DNA from: Isoetes taiwanensis
Lineage: Eukaryota > Streptophyta > Lycopodiopsida > Isoetales > Isoetaceae
Assembly: GCA_021234155.1 (NCBI GenBank)
Contig: JAJEKV010000084.1
Span: 3,167,702 to 3,231,701, forward strand
Length of the DNA: 64,000 nucleotides
Direction of reading: 5' to 3'
Shown here: positions 32,896 to 44,833 of the stretch, piece by piece
Layout: the number at the start of each line of letters is the position of its first letter
Numbering within the stretch: the first letter of the stretch is position 1
Made by a program: the position numbers and the translations under genes
Notes under the pieces: generated by a model
Databases searched by the model: none
What the model saw: only the letters and a program-made list of their open reading frames with translations
Told to the model about the DNA's origin: nothing

Positions 32896-35306
32896 ATTAT
32901 AGATTCAGGAGCTGAGAAGACAGTGACTTGTACTCCAAAAATTCTGAAAGATTGCCAAGGAAGAGGAGGAGGACACGTCCAACTGGGAAATGGACATTGC
33001 CAAGAGATTGAAGATAGTGGCATGCTCGAGCTGCTTGATTTACAAGAAAAAAGAATAGAATTAAAAGATGTACTATGTGTCCCACGACTTGTTAGGAATT
33101 TGATCTCAGTTTCTCAGCTGGTAGATCTAGGGTATAAAGTTGTCTTTGAAAGACTGCATTGTAAAGTCCTCATGAATAATGAAATTCGGTTTGTTGGAAA
33201 ACGTGTTGGAAATCTTTTTGGCTTGAATGCTGAACACCTCATACCAAGTATTAATTTAGTTACATGCCCATCTATTAAAACATGGCATGAACGATTATGT
33301 CATGCTAACTCCAAGATCATAGAACATTTGAACAAGCAGGGCCTGATTAATACACAAGGAAATGAAGATGAAAATTTCATTTGTGCAGGCTGCCTTTTAG
33401 GCAAATACAGCAGGCTCCCTTTTAAAAAATCTTGGAAAAGAGCTAAGGGGCTGCTAGATCTTGTGCACACAGACCTTTGTGGGCCTTTAAATGTAACCAG
33501 CATGACTGGAATGCATTATTTTATAACATTCATAGATGATTTTAGTAGGAGGACAAAAGTGTACTGTTTAAGAACCAAAGACCAGGCATTTGAAGTGTTT
33601 AAACAGTATTTAAGTGAAGTTGAGGGAGGAAGATCAAATGCTTACGTTCAGACAGAGGTGAAGAGTATTTGTCAAATGAATTCAAAGCTTACTGCAAAAA
33701 CAAAGGAATCAAAAGACAGTTAACATGCAGGTTCTCTCCCCAACAGAATGGTATTGTTGAGAGGAAAAATCGTACCATACTAAATGCAGTAAGGAGCATG
33801 CTGAAATATACAGGGCTACCTAATTTCCTGTGGGATGAAGCAGTTAGAACTTCAGTATATGTACAAAATCTTTTGCCTTCTAGCAGCCTTAATGGTGTTG
33901 TGCCTGAGATGTTATGGAAAGGTAAACTTCCAAATTATGATCTATTAAAAGCTTATGGATGCCTAGCTTTTACACATGTACCTGAAGAGTTAAGAAGGAA
34001 GCTTGATGACAGGGCATATATTACCTACTTAGTTGGCTATGACGATCAGTCTAAAGCTTATAGGCTTTATGATCCTGACTAATACCATTACACCTTTTGA
34101 GCATGTGCAGGTTGAACATGAAGGTCTCCATCAAAACAAATTGGTGACAGAACAAAGAAAAAGGAGAACTGAAGTGGAAAAATTACAAGGAAATTTTGAA
34201 GAGCAACAAGGGGACTTTGGGAGAGATGTATATGGCAGAAGTAAAAGGTTAGCATGTCAAAGAGGTGAGTTATATGACCTGTTTGAAATCTTAATGCTCT
34301 CTGACTTTAGGGTACCTAGAAACTATTCAGAATTTCAGGCTGGAGATGATTGGCGCATTATAGCATTATATGTTGATGACAACATCATGATCTCAAAAGG
34401 TTTCAAAGTTCTGGAGACATGCAAGCAAATTCTGAATCAAAGGTTTCAAATGACAGATCTTGGTGAATTAGCAAAGTTCTTGGGAATTGAAGTTCACAGG
34501 GACAGGAAAAAATAAGAAACTAACACTGACACAAAGTGGACAGATAGATTCGATGTTAGAAAGGTTCAGAATGAAGGATTGCAAGATTTGCAAAACTCCT
34601 GTGGTACCAGGAAGAAAACTTTCCATGCAATTATGTCCAAAAACAGATGGAGAAAGAAACGAGATGAAAAATATTCCTTACAGATCCCTAGTTGGTTGTT
34701 TAGCATATGTTGCAAATTGCTCTAGGCCTGATATAGCATACATAGTTAATATGCTGAGCAGATACTTAAATGATCCAGGGAAGGAGCATTGGATTGCTGC
34801 CAAGAGAGTGCTCAGGTATCTTAAAGGAACCATGTACTGTGGAATAACCTTTAGCACAGAAGATTTGAAGCTTAATGCTTACTATGATGCTAGCTGGGGA
34901 GGTGACTTAGACAATAGGAAATCCACCTCTGGCTATATGATATTTCTGGATGGTGCTCCTGTGGCATGGAAATGTAAAAAGCAAGGCTCCATTGCAATGT
35001 CCAGTGCTGAAGCAGAGTATGCTTCAGCAACCTTAACTGCTAAAGAATTAGTTTGGGATGCAGGACCAGCCTACACTACTATGGTGTGAGAATACAAGTT
35101 GTATAGCAATGTCCAAGGATCCAGTGTTACATGAAAGATCCAAACACATTGAACTGGAATTGCAATTTATAAGGGAAGTGGTAGGGAAAGGAATGATCAA
35201 GCCTGTCTATGTAAACTCTGAAAATCAGTTGGCTGACATTCTAACAAAAGCTCTTCCAGAATACAGGTTTATCTTACTCAGACAAAACTGTACTGCTATG
35301 ACATGA
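32896..35306 (+). pseudogene. Copia pol: protease, integrase, truncated reverse transcriptase, RNase H
   Basis: Protease: IIDSGAEKTVTC at 32,896. GAG-pre-integrase: TWHERLCHANS. Integrase: HTDLCGPL...FIDDFSRR, frameshift near 33,650, then FSPQQNGIVERKNRTI and LVGYDDQSKAYRLYDP. Directly afterwards the text jumps to GDDWRIIALYVDDNIMISK, so most of the reverse transcriptase before the YVDD box is deleted. RNase H: SRPDIAYIVNMLSRY, YYDASWGGD, KSTSGYMIF, SSAEAEY, and after another shift ERSKHIELELQFIRE and LADILTKALP. Strong family identity; the protein cannot be made whole from this copy. Confidence 0.93.
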
Positions 35307-35314
35307 AGGGGAAA
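35305..35314 (+). promoter_or_regulatory. Polypurine tract
   Basis: GAAGGGGAAA stands directly before the TG of the 3' LTR, the place where plus-strand synthesis is primed. Confidence 0.85.
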
Positions 35315-35906
35315 TGAAGAAGTTATAATCATGTCATAGCAGTTTATACTACTGCCATCACACATGCTATCTAAGGGGCCTATAAGATAAACCTATAGGG
35401 TCGAAAAGGTTGATGCAACTATATTTTTAGGGATGATATTTATGCATGCAATGGTCAATAGATAAGGGCCTATTATTATTACGAAGGTCTTATCTATATT
35501 TGAAGTTAAAATTAGCAAGGTTGTTTTCGGTCCAATGCCGTACTGGCATGAAAAACACAGAACTTTGAAACTTGCCATTCCGGCAAAAGCAGAAGAGCTC
35601 GGTCCGGCTTGTCGGCCGGATCAATGAAAATAAAACTAAGAAGTATGTTTTTGAGATTTGGAGATCGGTAGGGATGCATTGTGCAGTCGGTGTATACTGA
35701 TGCTTGGGCTATCGAAAGTTTATGATATTCATTGCTACAGTGTTTTGACCATTGAACCTAGTTGATATTATTTGCATTATTCTCAAAGGATGCAATAGTT
35801 AACATGTTAAAATAAAGCACTTCTATTGCATTGTTTACTCTTGAATTTGTATTCAACTAACTTGTGCTAGTGCAATTAATCACTATTGCCTAGTCAAAAC
35901 TGTTCA
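35315..35906 (+). repeat. Copia 3' LTR
   Basis: 592 bp, TGAAGAAGTT...ACTGTTCA. It contains at about 35,536-35,585 a fold-back sequence TGCCGTACTGGCA ... TGCCATTCCGGCA that is missing from the 5' LTR at the insertion point, and lacks about 95 bases present in the 5' LTR. Confidence 0.94.
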
Positions 35907-35911
35907 AGATC
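35907..35911. repeat. Right target-site duplication of the Copia element (AGATC)
   Basis: Exact match to 23,471-23,475. Confidence 0.93.
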
Positions 35912-37708
35912 ATATGGAGAAGTGCGGGCTCGCACGCAGGCAGGCTTCCGCCCCCGGCATTCTACTATTGACCATATCTTCACTCTGCGAACACTCATAG
36001 AGGATAGCCGGAATCGACGCCAGAATCTGTACTGTTGCTTTGTGGATTTCACAAAGGCTTTTGACACAGTGCCTCGGGATAAGTTGTGGGACAGATTGAG
36101 ACAGCTAGGGACCCCCGTCGACTTGCAGAATGCTATATACAGACTATACAAGGCTTGCTCCGGTCGTCTCACACTGTCGGGGGAGCCCGTTGTTAGTAGC
36201 ATTGGGGTGCGCCAGGGCTGCCCTCTATCCCCGACGCTCTTCAAGCTACATTGACCAGCTAGAAGAATGGCTAGGCTGAGCACGGGGAGGCGCCAGTTGA
36301 TGCACCACATAATCCGCAACTCATATATGCCGATGATGTTGACCCGCTTAAATATACCCCTGAGGACATGCAACGCCACCGGATGCTTTGGACACTTTTG
36401 GCCAATTCAATTGACATGAGAGTTAACTTGGCCAAGACAAGGGTGTCTTCGGTCCCATCATCCGGCACCCACGCCTTCCCTCATTCACTTACCAGGGGCG
36501 GTAGTGGAGGTGGCTCAGATCTTATAAGTAAGGGCATTGAGTTTTCTACTACCACACACCGGGATGCATCCATCAAGTTACGGGTCACTTTGCGGTAAGG
36601 AAAGCCCTCATGCAATGCAAAACAACAATCACAAGGCAGAGTGTATGCATGGGGTCACCAGGCACACTTGTTCAGGGCCTTGGTTGAATCCCGTCCTCCT
36701 CTATGGGGCGTGTGGGGGCCGGTGATATCCCTCACCACTTGGAACGATCTAGAGCAAAAAGGTAACTTTCTTGGCCCCGCACCGGGAGTGAAATCCACGG
36801 TCCCATATCGATCTTGCTCCGAGAGACAGGGCTTCCTTCCATTCTGAGGGTCGCTACTGAACGTCACATTATTTACTTCCGTGCATGTAGTGGCTATGGA
36901 TGAAGCCCGGCTGCCCAATCTTGCTTTAGCGGTGGCGATGGGCCCGGCGACTCAAAGCTCTGGCTGGAAAGACAAGCAAGCCCGCTGGTTCTCGCTATGG
37001 AATGTGCAGAAACCACGATGTGGACCGGTGCATTGGAAGAGGAACGAAGCCTTGAAGCAAGATTTGATGCTTGCTTCATGGCCAAGCTTTGGGATGCAGA
37101 GGCCCCGTACATGTCAAGGTGGCAAATTATCGACAAAGAAAGTTAATCCCATGCTCACGAGGGGCCACACACCACTACCTGCACCCATCTACCCATGAAA
37201 AAGCGCAGGGTGATTGCTTCCATTCGCCAAAGTGCACACCACCTCCCCATTGAGAGGCGGGAGATGGATTCGAGCCGCGTGAGGACAGAGTCCGGCTGGC
37301 CGTCAACGGGGCCATTGAGGATGAAAGTCACGCCCTGCCGGGCACTGCCGTGACGAAAGCATATCCGGGCTCTGGTGATGCTCGGTTAGTTGTGCCTCAT
37401 CGCCTTGCATGAGCTAACGAATTTGGCCTCTGTAGGGCTTGTTGAGATCAGACTCAGGAAGGTAATAGATAAGGACTCGGTTATGCCCCCGTCCGGGCAT
37501 TAACCTCAAATTTGTACTTGTGATTATGTATATAATCGTGCGGTATGTCAAGATCCTTATTGCTACTAAGGTTTTCCCCCGAAAACCCTCTGGTGGGGGT
37601 TTTTAATCCTGATAGTAATACGCCTGCTGCTCTCTCTTTGTACTTGGGTCCCATAGGCCAGTTGGTCTCCGTGGACGATAAAATCATATTCTATTCTATT
37701 CTATTCCT
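35912..37708 (+). mobile_element. LINE, 5'-truncated, with ATTCT-repeat tail
   Basis: Reverse transcriptase reads TQAGFRPRHSTIDHIFTLRT, CCFVDFTKAFDTVPRDKLW, GVRQGCPLSPTLF, then decayed YADDVD, MRVNLAKTRV, the connector and a 3' region ending GGTCTCCGTGGACGATAAAA and (ATTCT)n at 37,687-37,708. The order and sequence match the LINE at 17-19 kb, so it is the same family. Many frameshifts. It begins right at the Copia target duplication; the matching upstream LINE part is not present at 23,470, so this LINE was probably already 5'-truncated there. Confidence 0.87.
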
Positions 37709-38090
37709 AAAACAATTGAATGGGTTGTTAATAAAAGAAAAAAAGAAAAAAACTAGATTTAAGATTAAAAAATAGTCATGTTAGCTCACTTGTTATTTTG
37801 GTTAAAGCAGTCTTATTAAGACATTGAGTTATTTTGGTAGAGGTTCGAGCCCTCGTACTTCATATTCCAAAACCTTAGGCGAAGCCGTATAGAGGTTCTA
37901 TATTCCATTGAAACCTTAGGTGAACTCGTATTTTATATTTCAAAATCATAGGTGCCCCAGTCATAAATGACCATAAGCGAAACGAGAGGCGCCCAAAGAT
38001 CATAACATATAGTCTGGGTCGTAGGATGGACAATTCGACGATCGAGGTAGTCCAGGGTGCATCTCGTTTAGAATATGTAGCACAATAACA
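37709..38090 (+). repeat. Interspersed repeat, copy 1 (inverse of the copies at 55.8 and 56.3 kb)
   Basis: Shares GGTAGAGGTTCGAGC, CCTATGATTTTGAAATATGA-type text, GTCATAAATGACC, TCGTAGGAT and GTGCATCTCGTTTAGAATATG with the reverse complements of 55,847-56,245 and 56,284-56,740. GGTTCGAGCCC resembles a pol III B box, so a tRNA-derived SINE is possible. Confidence 0.72.
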
Positions 38091-41000
38091 GGCGCACAAT
38101 AAAAGAGGCATACAACATTCATCTTGACTATAAATCTGCAGATTTAGCTTTGTTTATATGAGAGCTAGGATTGAAAAATCCTCAATTCATACAGATATAG
38201 CTTATTATGCTCGAATGGCAAGCTGTGATACTGTGTTCATGCAGGTAGCAAGCTGCAGTACTGTGTTCATGAAAATTTTTGCTTTTGCTTGTATTTTAGT
38301 CCTTCAAAGAAGAACATAAGGATATACCTCTCAAAGCATAATTTGCAAGCCTCTTCGTGATGTTGCATCCACCTGAAGAAGGCTTTGAAGTAAGTTTTGC
38401 CCTTTTATGGTTGCATAGTTGGGATTTGCGTGTTGGGCAAGGGTTATTCCACAGGAGATCAAAGTTGCAAGTTGTCATAAGCTAAGTTGTTGCCAATGGA
38501 CAAACTACTTATAGGATGTTTTGAAATGTTTGCTTATAATGTAATTCCAATTTGTATCCTGAATACATATATTATTTATGTATATTGGCATACATTTTCT
38601 TATTATTTACACATTTGTTTATGTATTCGTAATGTAAGAGTAAGACTCATGATATGTTATTGCTTTTCTTTATTTGTTTGTGTTATTACTTGCTACAAAG
38701 TTGCCTTTGACTCTAAACATAGTTCATTGGTTTGAGAGGCCATGTTATATTTTTAAAGTATTTGAAGCTGCAAGGCAACCTATCAGAGAAGAAGGTGTGC
38801 TCAACTAGGGATAGTTACACTTTCTTATGTTCTTTCATTGATGTATTAATATTATTTCATATCCCATGATCCATTTCCCATGTAGTTCCGTTGCAACATT
38901 TTCTATCTATCTTAGGCTCCAAAGGAGCCAAAAAAAAGGGGGACTTATGCAACCTACATTATATATAAATATGTGTTATAACAATGTATTAATACTGCAT
39001 ATTAAATCAATGTACATGGCATCCCATATATTAGGAAATTAAACCATTGAATAAAATCCCCCCCCCATTCCCCCCCCCCCGCACCCCCGGTTACCTTTGG
39101 TGATATTCATGCGAGCGTCCATCGGTAGTCTCGGGTCGTTGGATGTCGCTTTCGAGCAATCTTGGCCATTGTTAGGTGCGATTCATTTTTTGAAAAGTTT
39201 CAGTTAACTATTAACTAGTATCGGGTGCCCGGCATAATTATGATTATATTATAGGAATTGAAGTTAATTGTTTGCATTTGTAGACGATGTTGCTTTTGCA
39301 TTTGGATAATTAGTTATTTCTTTTTTTTTTTGAGTTCTCTAAAATATAGGGGTTGATAATAAAATGATATTGTCTAAAATATAGGGGTTGATCAACATTG
39401 GGTAGTTTCATTTGATTTGTATTGACTTGTTTCGTTGTTGGATATTAGACACGATACTAAAAGGGGGGCAATATATGTATGCTTTGTCTTGACTTGCTCC
39501 GGGATTGGACATATGCACTATGAGAATTGTACTTATATTAGCTAATCTAATCAAATGAAAAGCCAAGACCAACAACATTGACAACATTGACAACATTGAC
39601 ATCGATTTTATTTCTGTACCATAGGAGTTGATATAGTTGTATCCATTTGAAGTTGATTTTAACTTTTGGAGAGAGGGGAGAGGATGAAATGGCATTAAGG
39701 TTTCGTTTCTCCATTAGAAAATACATATAGGTTGGACTTGAAATTTAAGTTTTCTAAACATTAATTACAGACATGGTTCCTTCATAATATTGCATATACT
39801 TTGAGGCGAGAAAGGGGTTGCACCTTCTAACTTTGTTGGCTATAGATCTGGTAACATCTTCAAATATACATATGGCATTAATAGAAACTGCCCTGTGGTT
39901 AAAGGCAAGAAAGGGTTGCACCTTCTATGTCACTCACATAATACAATCTTTTGGCATTGATAAGTGTTGTTTTGAAGGCCTCAACGCTAAAGGGCTAAGC
40001 AATTGACCCCAAAATATTGCGTAATGAGTTTGCTCAAGCTGAGATGAAGTAACCAAATGGAGAAATGAAGATGTAATTCTAGCATACAGATGCCTCTTTG
40101 CCCATCAATTTGCATGGGTCTTTTTTGAAAACTATGGATCTGCTGGCCATTATTGGACTTGCATTCAAACTCTGAATAAGGTCAAAAGCTCAACCCACCA
40201 AGACTGTTAAGTATCTGATTCTTACTGGCAGAACAAAATGTAAGTCAGGCAGCTAAGAACATTTGAAACAGATGCCTCACTAATTAAATCTTGCTATGAA
40301 ATAGATATATAAAAGAGCAGAAGACTTCAGCCCTTGTAAGGTTCTAGCATCAGTGCATTGACAACAGCATCTTCCATGAAGCTTGTGACATCATGTCATG
40401 GCCAACATCTCATCAGATTTCAAATGTGAAAAATGAATTAAGTTTTATCATGCTGACCTCACAGCCCATATACCTTAACATTCCAGTAGGAAAGAACATG
40501 ACTAAAAGATGAATAACCTATGTCGAATTGGCAGCCTATTATGTTTCTTCTTCGAAGTATTAGACGCAAAACAGTCATGGTTTCAAGCCTGTTTGTTGAA
40601 ACAAACTGCAATATGGATCACATTAATTCGACCATTAGAGGAAGTTTTAAAGGAAATGATGTTTCATTTAGTTTTAAGTCTACGCATTAAGGCATGCAGC
40701 CAGAGGTGAAATGCTATTCTGGAATAATAGCACAAAACATAGGTATCAGTAAATCAGAGCTTGAACATGTTAGAATAGATATTTTTGTTAGCAAATTTCA
40801 AAAAAGATGTAGCTCAAAAGAGAATATCGTCCATAACCTTAACCCTTTGGAACTTGATGGCATCTCCAGTTGCACAATGCTTGAAATTGGTTGTAGAAAT
40901 ACTTGGACAATGACCATGAAACAGTTGAGAAGGCTATACGTCATCTACACAAAGTTAAACAAAGAATGTCACGTGCTAGAAGTTGCATCTCACATTTGCT

Positions 41001-41757
41001 AAGTGTTGCGTTCTGCTGCAAGAATGTACACCTGAAGCATGGCACAATATTGTTTTGGTGTTCAAATAAAGAAAAAGACATACAATTTTTACTCAAATCA
41101 TTGGCACAAAATATAAAGAATTACCTGCAATGCAACAGGAAGGGTTCAAATGAGGAAGCGAACTTGAAGGTCAAAAGTCTTTCAAATGTAGAATATTGAT
41201 CTTGCATGTTCATTGTCCAAGCTTGAAAAATCATTCAATGCTATAAGATGCTTTACCTGCGTAATCTTAACCTGACACACAGGGAAAATAATTTGGTTTT
41301 ATATAGCATCATGACTTGGATAATCAGCTTCAAGGGTTAATGAGCTGTGATGCAGCAGGCAGCAGACAATATACCTAGAACATCTTATTTGCCAGCATCC
41401 TACAAATCTAAAGCCGTTGCTAAAATCTCCAAATTCAAGCTGTATTTATAACAGTCATGGCACTACCATATGCTTGCATCATGATCAACTGCATTGAGCA
41501 ACATCAAAACCTTCACAAAACAGGCACACAAAATGTTGTGCCATGAACCTAAGCATAGTATACCTTTTCGTAAGTAGCCTACATTGGAGATCTGTTCGCA
41601 AGCCATACCAAGCAAATATTTAGGCCTGTGGAGGTAAATACTATGGATTTGAAATTTTTGACATATGATGACTCTGTCATGTGATTATTATGGCAAACAT
41701 TAACTTAAGGTGAATAAGTCTGTAGTAGATAGTAACGTGCATATGCTCTAGATTTAC
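38091..41757. other. No supported gene; Helitron-like terminus and minor repeats
   Basis: 38,219-38,275 is a 30-bp direct repeat (GCAAGCTGYRRTACTGTGTTCATG). C-rich runs lie at 39,058-39,087. A Helitron-like end lies at 39,215. ACATTGACA is repeated four times at about 39,570-39,600. A possible additional exon of the unknown minus-strand gene is at about 41,580-41,622 (PKYLLGMACEQISN), but its phase does not fit. Confidence 0.45.
39215..39310 (-). mobile_element. Helitron-like 3' terminus, hairpin mostly lost
   Basis: Plus text reads A|CTAGTATCGGGTGCCCGGCA; on the minus strand this is TGCCCGGGCAC-like text then CTAG|T. The adjoining TTTGCATTTGTAGACGATGT..TTGCTTTTG matches the subterminal region of the termini at 60.5 and 61.1 kb. 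Confidence 0.5.
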
Positions 41758-42180
41758 CTCAAAGAAAACTTTCTGAAAATTTTGTCGGCCCATTTATTGA
41801 CAAACATGTTGCTCAGCAACATAGGCAGCGACCTCAGTCGTATGGTCTGAGCCATAGTTCTGCATTAACCAAACACTCCCATTTAGATAGAGCAATTGCG
41901 AATGACGAAATAGCTTGGCATCACAAATAACATAGTAAAGGCTTGATTGAATGCCAAGATCCCTTAATTGCAATAGGAATTACCTCAGATACTTGTGAAA
42001 CAGTTATTGAATTGAAATCCATGTGAAAAGAAATGACCTGCACATGAATAAATCGCTTTCAAAAACCACGAAGAAAAATCAATTCTCACTCAAGAAAATT
42101 GTAATCATGTAATGAGAAATCTTACCTTTCCAACTGTAATTGCCTGAACCTGATTATGATGTAGAAGAAACCATGGCCAC
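41758..42180 (-). pseudogene. Three consecutive exons of an unrecognised gene
   Basis: Minus-strand exons 42,180-42,126 (WPWFLLHHNQVQAITVGK), 42,037-41,984 (VISFHMDFNSITVSQVSE) and 41,859-41,758 (NYGSDHTTEVAAYVAEQH onward). Each is flanked by AG and GT, and the phases agree (last base of a codon first, then 0, 0). The third exon holds an in-frame TAA after HVCQ, so this copy is probably dead. I do not recognise the protein family. The density of good splice signals in phase argues against chance. Confidence 0.55.
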
Positions 42181-42782
42181 CTGCAAATGTCAATAACTGC
42201 AATATTAACCTTTTAAAAATCACCTGTATTGCTTTGCGTGTTTTCGCAAATCAGTATTGAGACCATGATAGTTATATGGTCATAAATATATAAACAAAAT
42301 AGAATGAAAGGAGAATGAGATACAATCTTGTGCAAATCTAACACAAAGAGATGAACAGACTGAACTTCTTGAAACATAAGAGCTTTGTATGTACTATATC
42401 TTCAAATTGGAAGGAGAACAGCTGAACCCAGCTAAATCCAAATGTCTATTGGTAATCTCAAGTCTTTATAAGAAAGAGCATACAGAAACAATTATTTTTG
42501 CATGGAAATTAACCTTCAAGATGAGATGTATATATTGCACATCAAAAGCACAAAGTAGAGGATACTCAAAGCCTAATACCAAAGTTAGAAGACAAAATAA
42601 CACAAATTTGATAATATCCAATTATGTTGAAGAATCAATGCATAAGAATCGAACCTTACCACAGAGAATTATGATTCCTTAAAATCCTAAATGTCTTCAA
42701 ATAATCCATTCTAGAAATATTTTTGACTCAAACATCCATCTGGCTATATTGCCAAGATACTTGATTGGCTTCTTATTAACCC

Positions 42783-42834
42783 TTTTTGATATCCCATAGA
42801 CGCTACACTTTTTGATATCCCATAGACGCTATAG
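42783..42834. repeat. 27-bp tandem repeat
   Basis: TTTTTGATATCCCATAGACG followed by CTA occurs twice in a row. Confidence 0.85.
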
Positions 42835-43161
42835 TGTTGTCCATGGGCAAAAAACAGCAACAAAACTAAACCAATCATCCTGCTAGATTATTTGATAAAT
42901 CTGGAATCATCTTCCAACTGGAGCACTAACTATCAGAGGATTTGACATAGATCATCATATGAATGCTGCCATTTGCAGATTCCACTAACAAAGCATATGG
43001 GTTTGCATCAAAGAGTTAGAGCATGCAAAAATAGAAGAGCAAATTTGTAATCAATTATGAAGACAAATATGCATCTAAATTATTGCATAAACATGATATC
43101 TATTTGCATGCCATAATACTTGATGAGTGAAACAACAAAATTGGCATGTGCTCAAAATTAC

Positions 43162-43258
43162 CTCATCTTCTTCATAAAAATAGTGATACATGGCCGCTAT
43201 AAATAGCTCTCCACAGATAAGCATCAGCTAACATGGCATCCATAAGAAACTGCTTTCC
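43162..43258 (-). pseudogene. Possible upstream exon of the same unrecognised gene
   Basis: Between an acceptor (AAAGCAG) and a donor (GAG|GTAATT), the minus strand reads GKQFLMDAMLADAYLWRAIY, then after a one-base shift YHYFYEEDE. It lies 980 bases upstream of the three exons at 41.8-42.2 kb. Link to that gene is inference from strand and order. Confidence 0.35.
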
Positions 43259-43384
43259 CTGCTTTTAATAATCTGAAATATGCAGATAGCATCTTCATCT
43301 TAGCAGGAACAAAAAAGAAAATCAGGTTCACAAAGAATTTAAGGTGCACCTGTCATAACTTTGTAGGATTATAATACAAAAGAG

Positions 43385-43930
43385 TTGTTCCAGAGGCAAG
43401 AATGGCAAACTCATTGGCTCTGGCTCTGGAAAATGGCAATCTCTATAGCCAAGGTTATGGACGAAGCTCCAAAAATATTCCACAGATTACAAAACTTTTC
43501 TGCAATTGCCATCAAAAGGAGTCTCAGGGATGATGACTTACCACAGCAGACTCAAGAGAAGACAGGAGTTTTCGGCAACGAAGGTCAGGCAGAACTTCAA
43601 AAACATATTCTTCATGGCCTACATGCCGAAATGAGGGCAAAATCCACCTGCATAAACCCTTCCAATTTGGATTTCGAAATTATAGAGGCTGCCCGATGGC
43701 CTGCATGCCGAAATGAGGCCAAAATCCACCTGCATAGACCCTTCCAATTTGGATTTCGAAATCATAGAGGAATCAAACTGCCCGATGGCCTGTATGCGAG
43801 GGCAAAATCCACCTGCATAAACCCTTCCAATTTGGATTTCGAAATCATAGAGGAACCAACCCGATTTTTGGAGTACCGTAAAGTTTTACCGGCAACAGAA
43901 GCCCTCACAACCTTAGAAAAATTAGCCTAG
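43385..43930 (+). other. 181-codon ORF built partly from a three-fold repeat
   Basis: The ORF stays open because the 82- and 89-base units happen not to bring in a stop. The same peptide (RAKSTCINPSNLDFEIIE) appears twice in frame, and the middle copy is read in another frame (AKIHLHRPFQFGFRNHRG). No domain. I do not call it a gene. Confidence 0.4.
43622..43856. repeat. Three tandem copies of an 82-89 bp unit
   Basis: Units start at 43,622, 43,704 and about 43,793, each containing GGCAAAATCCACCTGCATA and CCCTTCCAATTTGGATTTCG. The second and third differ by a short indel. Confidence 0.88.
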
Positions 43931-44833
43931 AAAAAAATTTAAAAAGTTTTTCACTTGACGGAAAAACCAAATTTAAACAATAGGATTAGAAATACGAAAT
44001 TGTTGCAAAGGTTGTTGTGTGGGGGCGGGGGGGGGTTTATGTATTCACATGTATGTATGTATATATGTAGCGCTATTGAGCAACATCACTTATTTGTATT
44101 ATTGTAAAAAAAACAACCTTTGGTTTTTCTTTTTTTGTTCTAATCAAAGGAACAGTGTCACAAAAGTAAAAGAAGGGAAATAAGTCACCAATTTGGAAGT
44201 TGATGTTGGTGCCTTTGTTGAGTACATCAGTGAACATAGAAATAACTTCTAGACGATGGCAACGTACTATAGATATAATGGGTCTAGCTGCAAAATTAGG
44301 AATACATAGATCGGATAAGCATGTGAAAATGTTAGTAGAGTAGAGTTTCTAGATCTGATCTTGTTGTTCGTAACTATCCATAGAAAGCAATAAAGTTGCT
44401 TACGAGAGGGATCTACATAGGTCCATGTGCGCTATTAAACGAACCTAGGTCAAACAAAAGATACAATGTCGGGGTGGAGTTTTGGGTAGAGGTAAAAAAT
44501 GTGATAAATTATTTAACAATGAGAATACTTGTATAGTGGCACCTCGTTATTATGGAATTAGGAAAAAAGAGTTTGATTCGCAAATGGATTGCTAGTCGTT
44601 ATCATTTTGTAATTATTTGGATCTTTGTCATATCCTACTTTATGCATGGATGATAAAAATACTTTCAATTCAATTCAAACTCAATTGTTGCAGGGAATAA
44701 TCTAGTTCACTTGCCAAATATGTAGAAAGCCATCCCTTAAAATTGCATTTATTAATTTCCATTCAAATTAAGACGACGGCCCTAGGTGTGGCGCACGACC
44801 CACTAGCCAACATAACTGGTTGTGGCTTGGATT
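43931..44833. other. No gene; G-rich run and probable LINE 3' tail
   Basis: A G-run lies at 44,022-44,035. At 44,646-44,680 GGATGATAAAAATAC then TTCAATTCAATTC looks like another LINE 3' terminus with a short simple-repeat tail, so the preceding ~400 bases may be decayed LINE body. Confidence 0.45.

Larger units (their letters stand above)
23476..35906 (+). mobile_element. Ty1/Copia LTR retrotransposon, split by a nested 7.7-kb insertion
   Basis: Complete boundaries are visible: TSD AGATC, LTR starting TG and ending CA, Met-tRNA primer site (31,787-31,798), gag with two zinc knuckles, protease, integrase, partial reverse transcriptase, RNase H, polypurine tract (35,305-35,314) and 3' LTR. Gene order protease-integrase-RT-RNase H is the Copia order. 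Two in-frame stops in gag, a frameshift in integrase and deletion of most of the reverse transcriptase make it non-autonomous. Without the insertion it would be about 4.75 kb. Confidence 0.95.
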
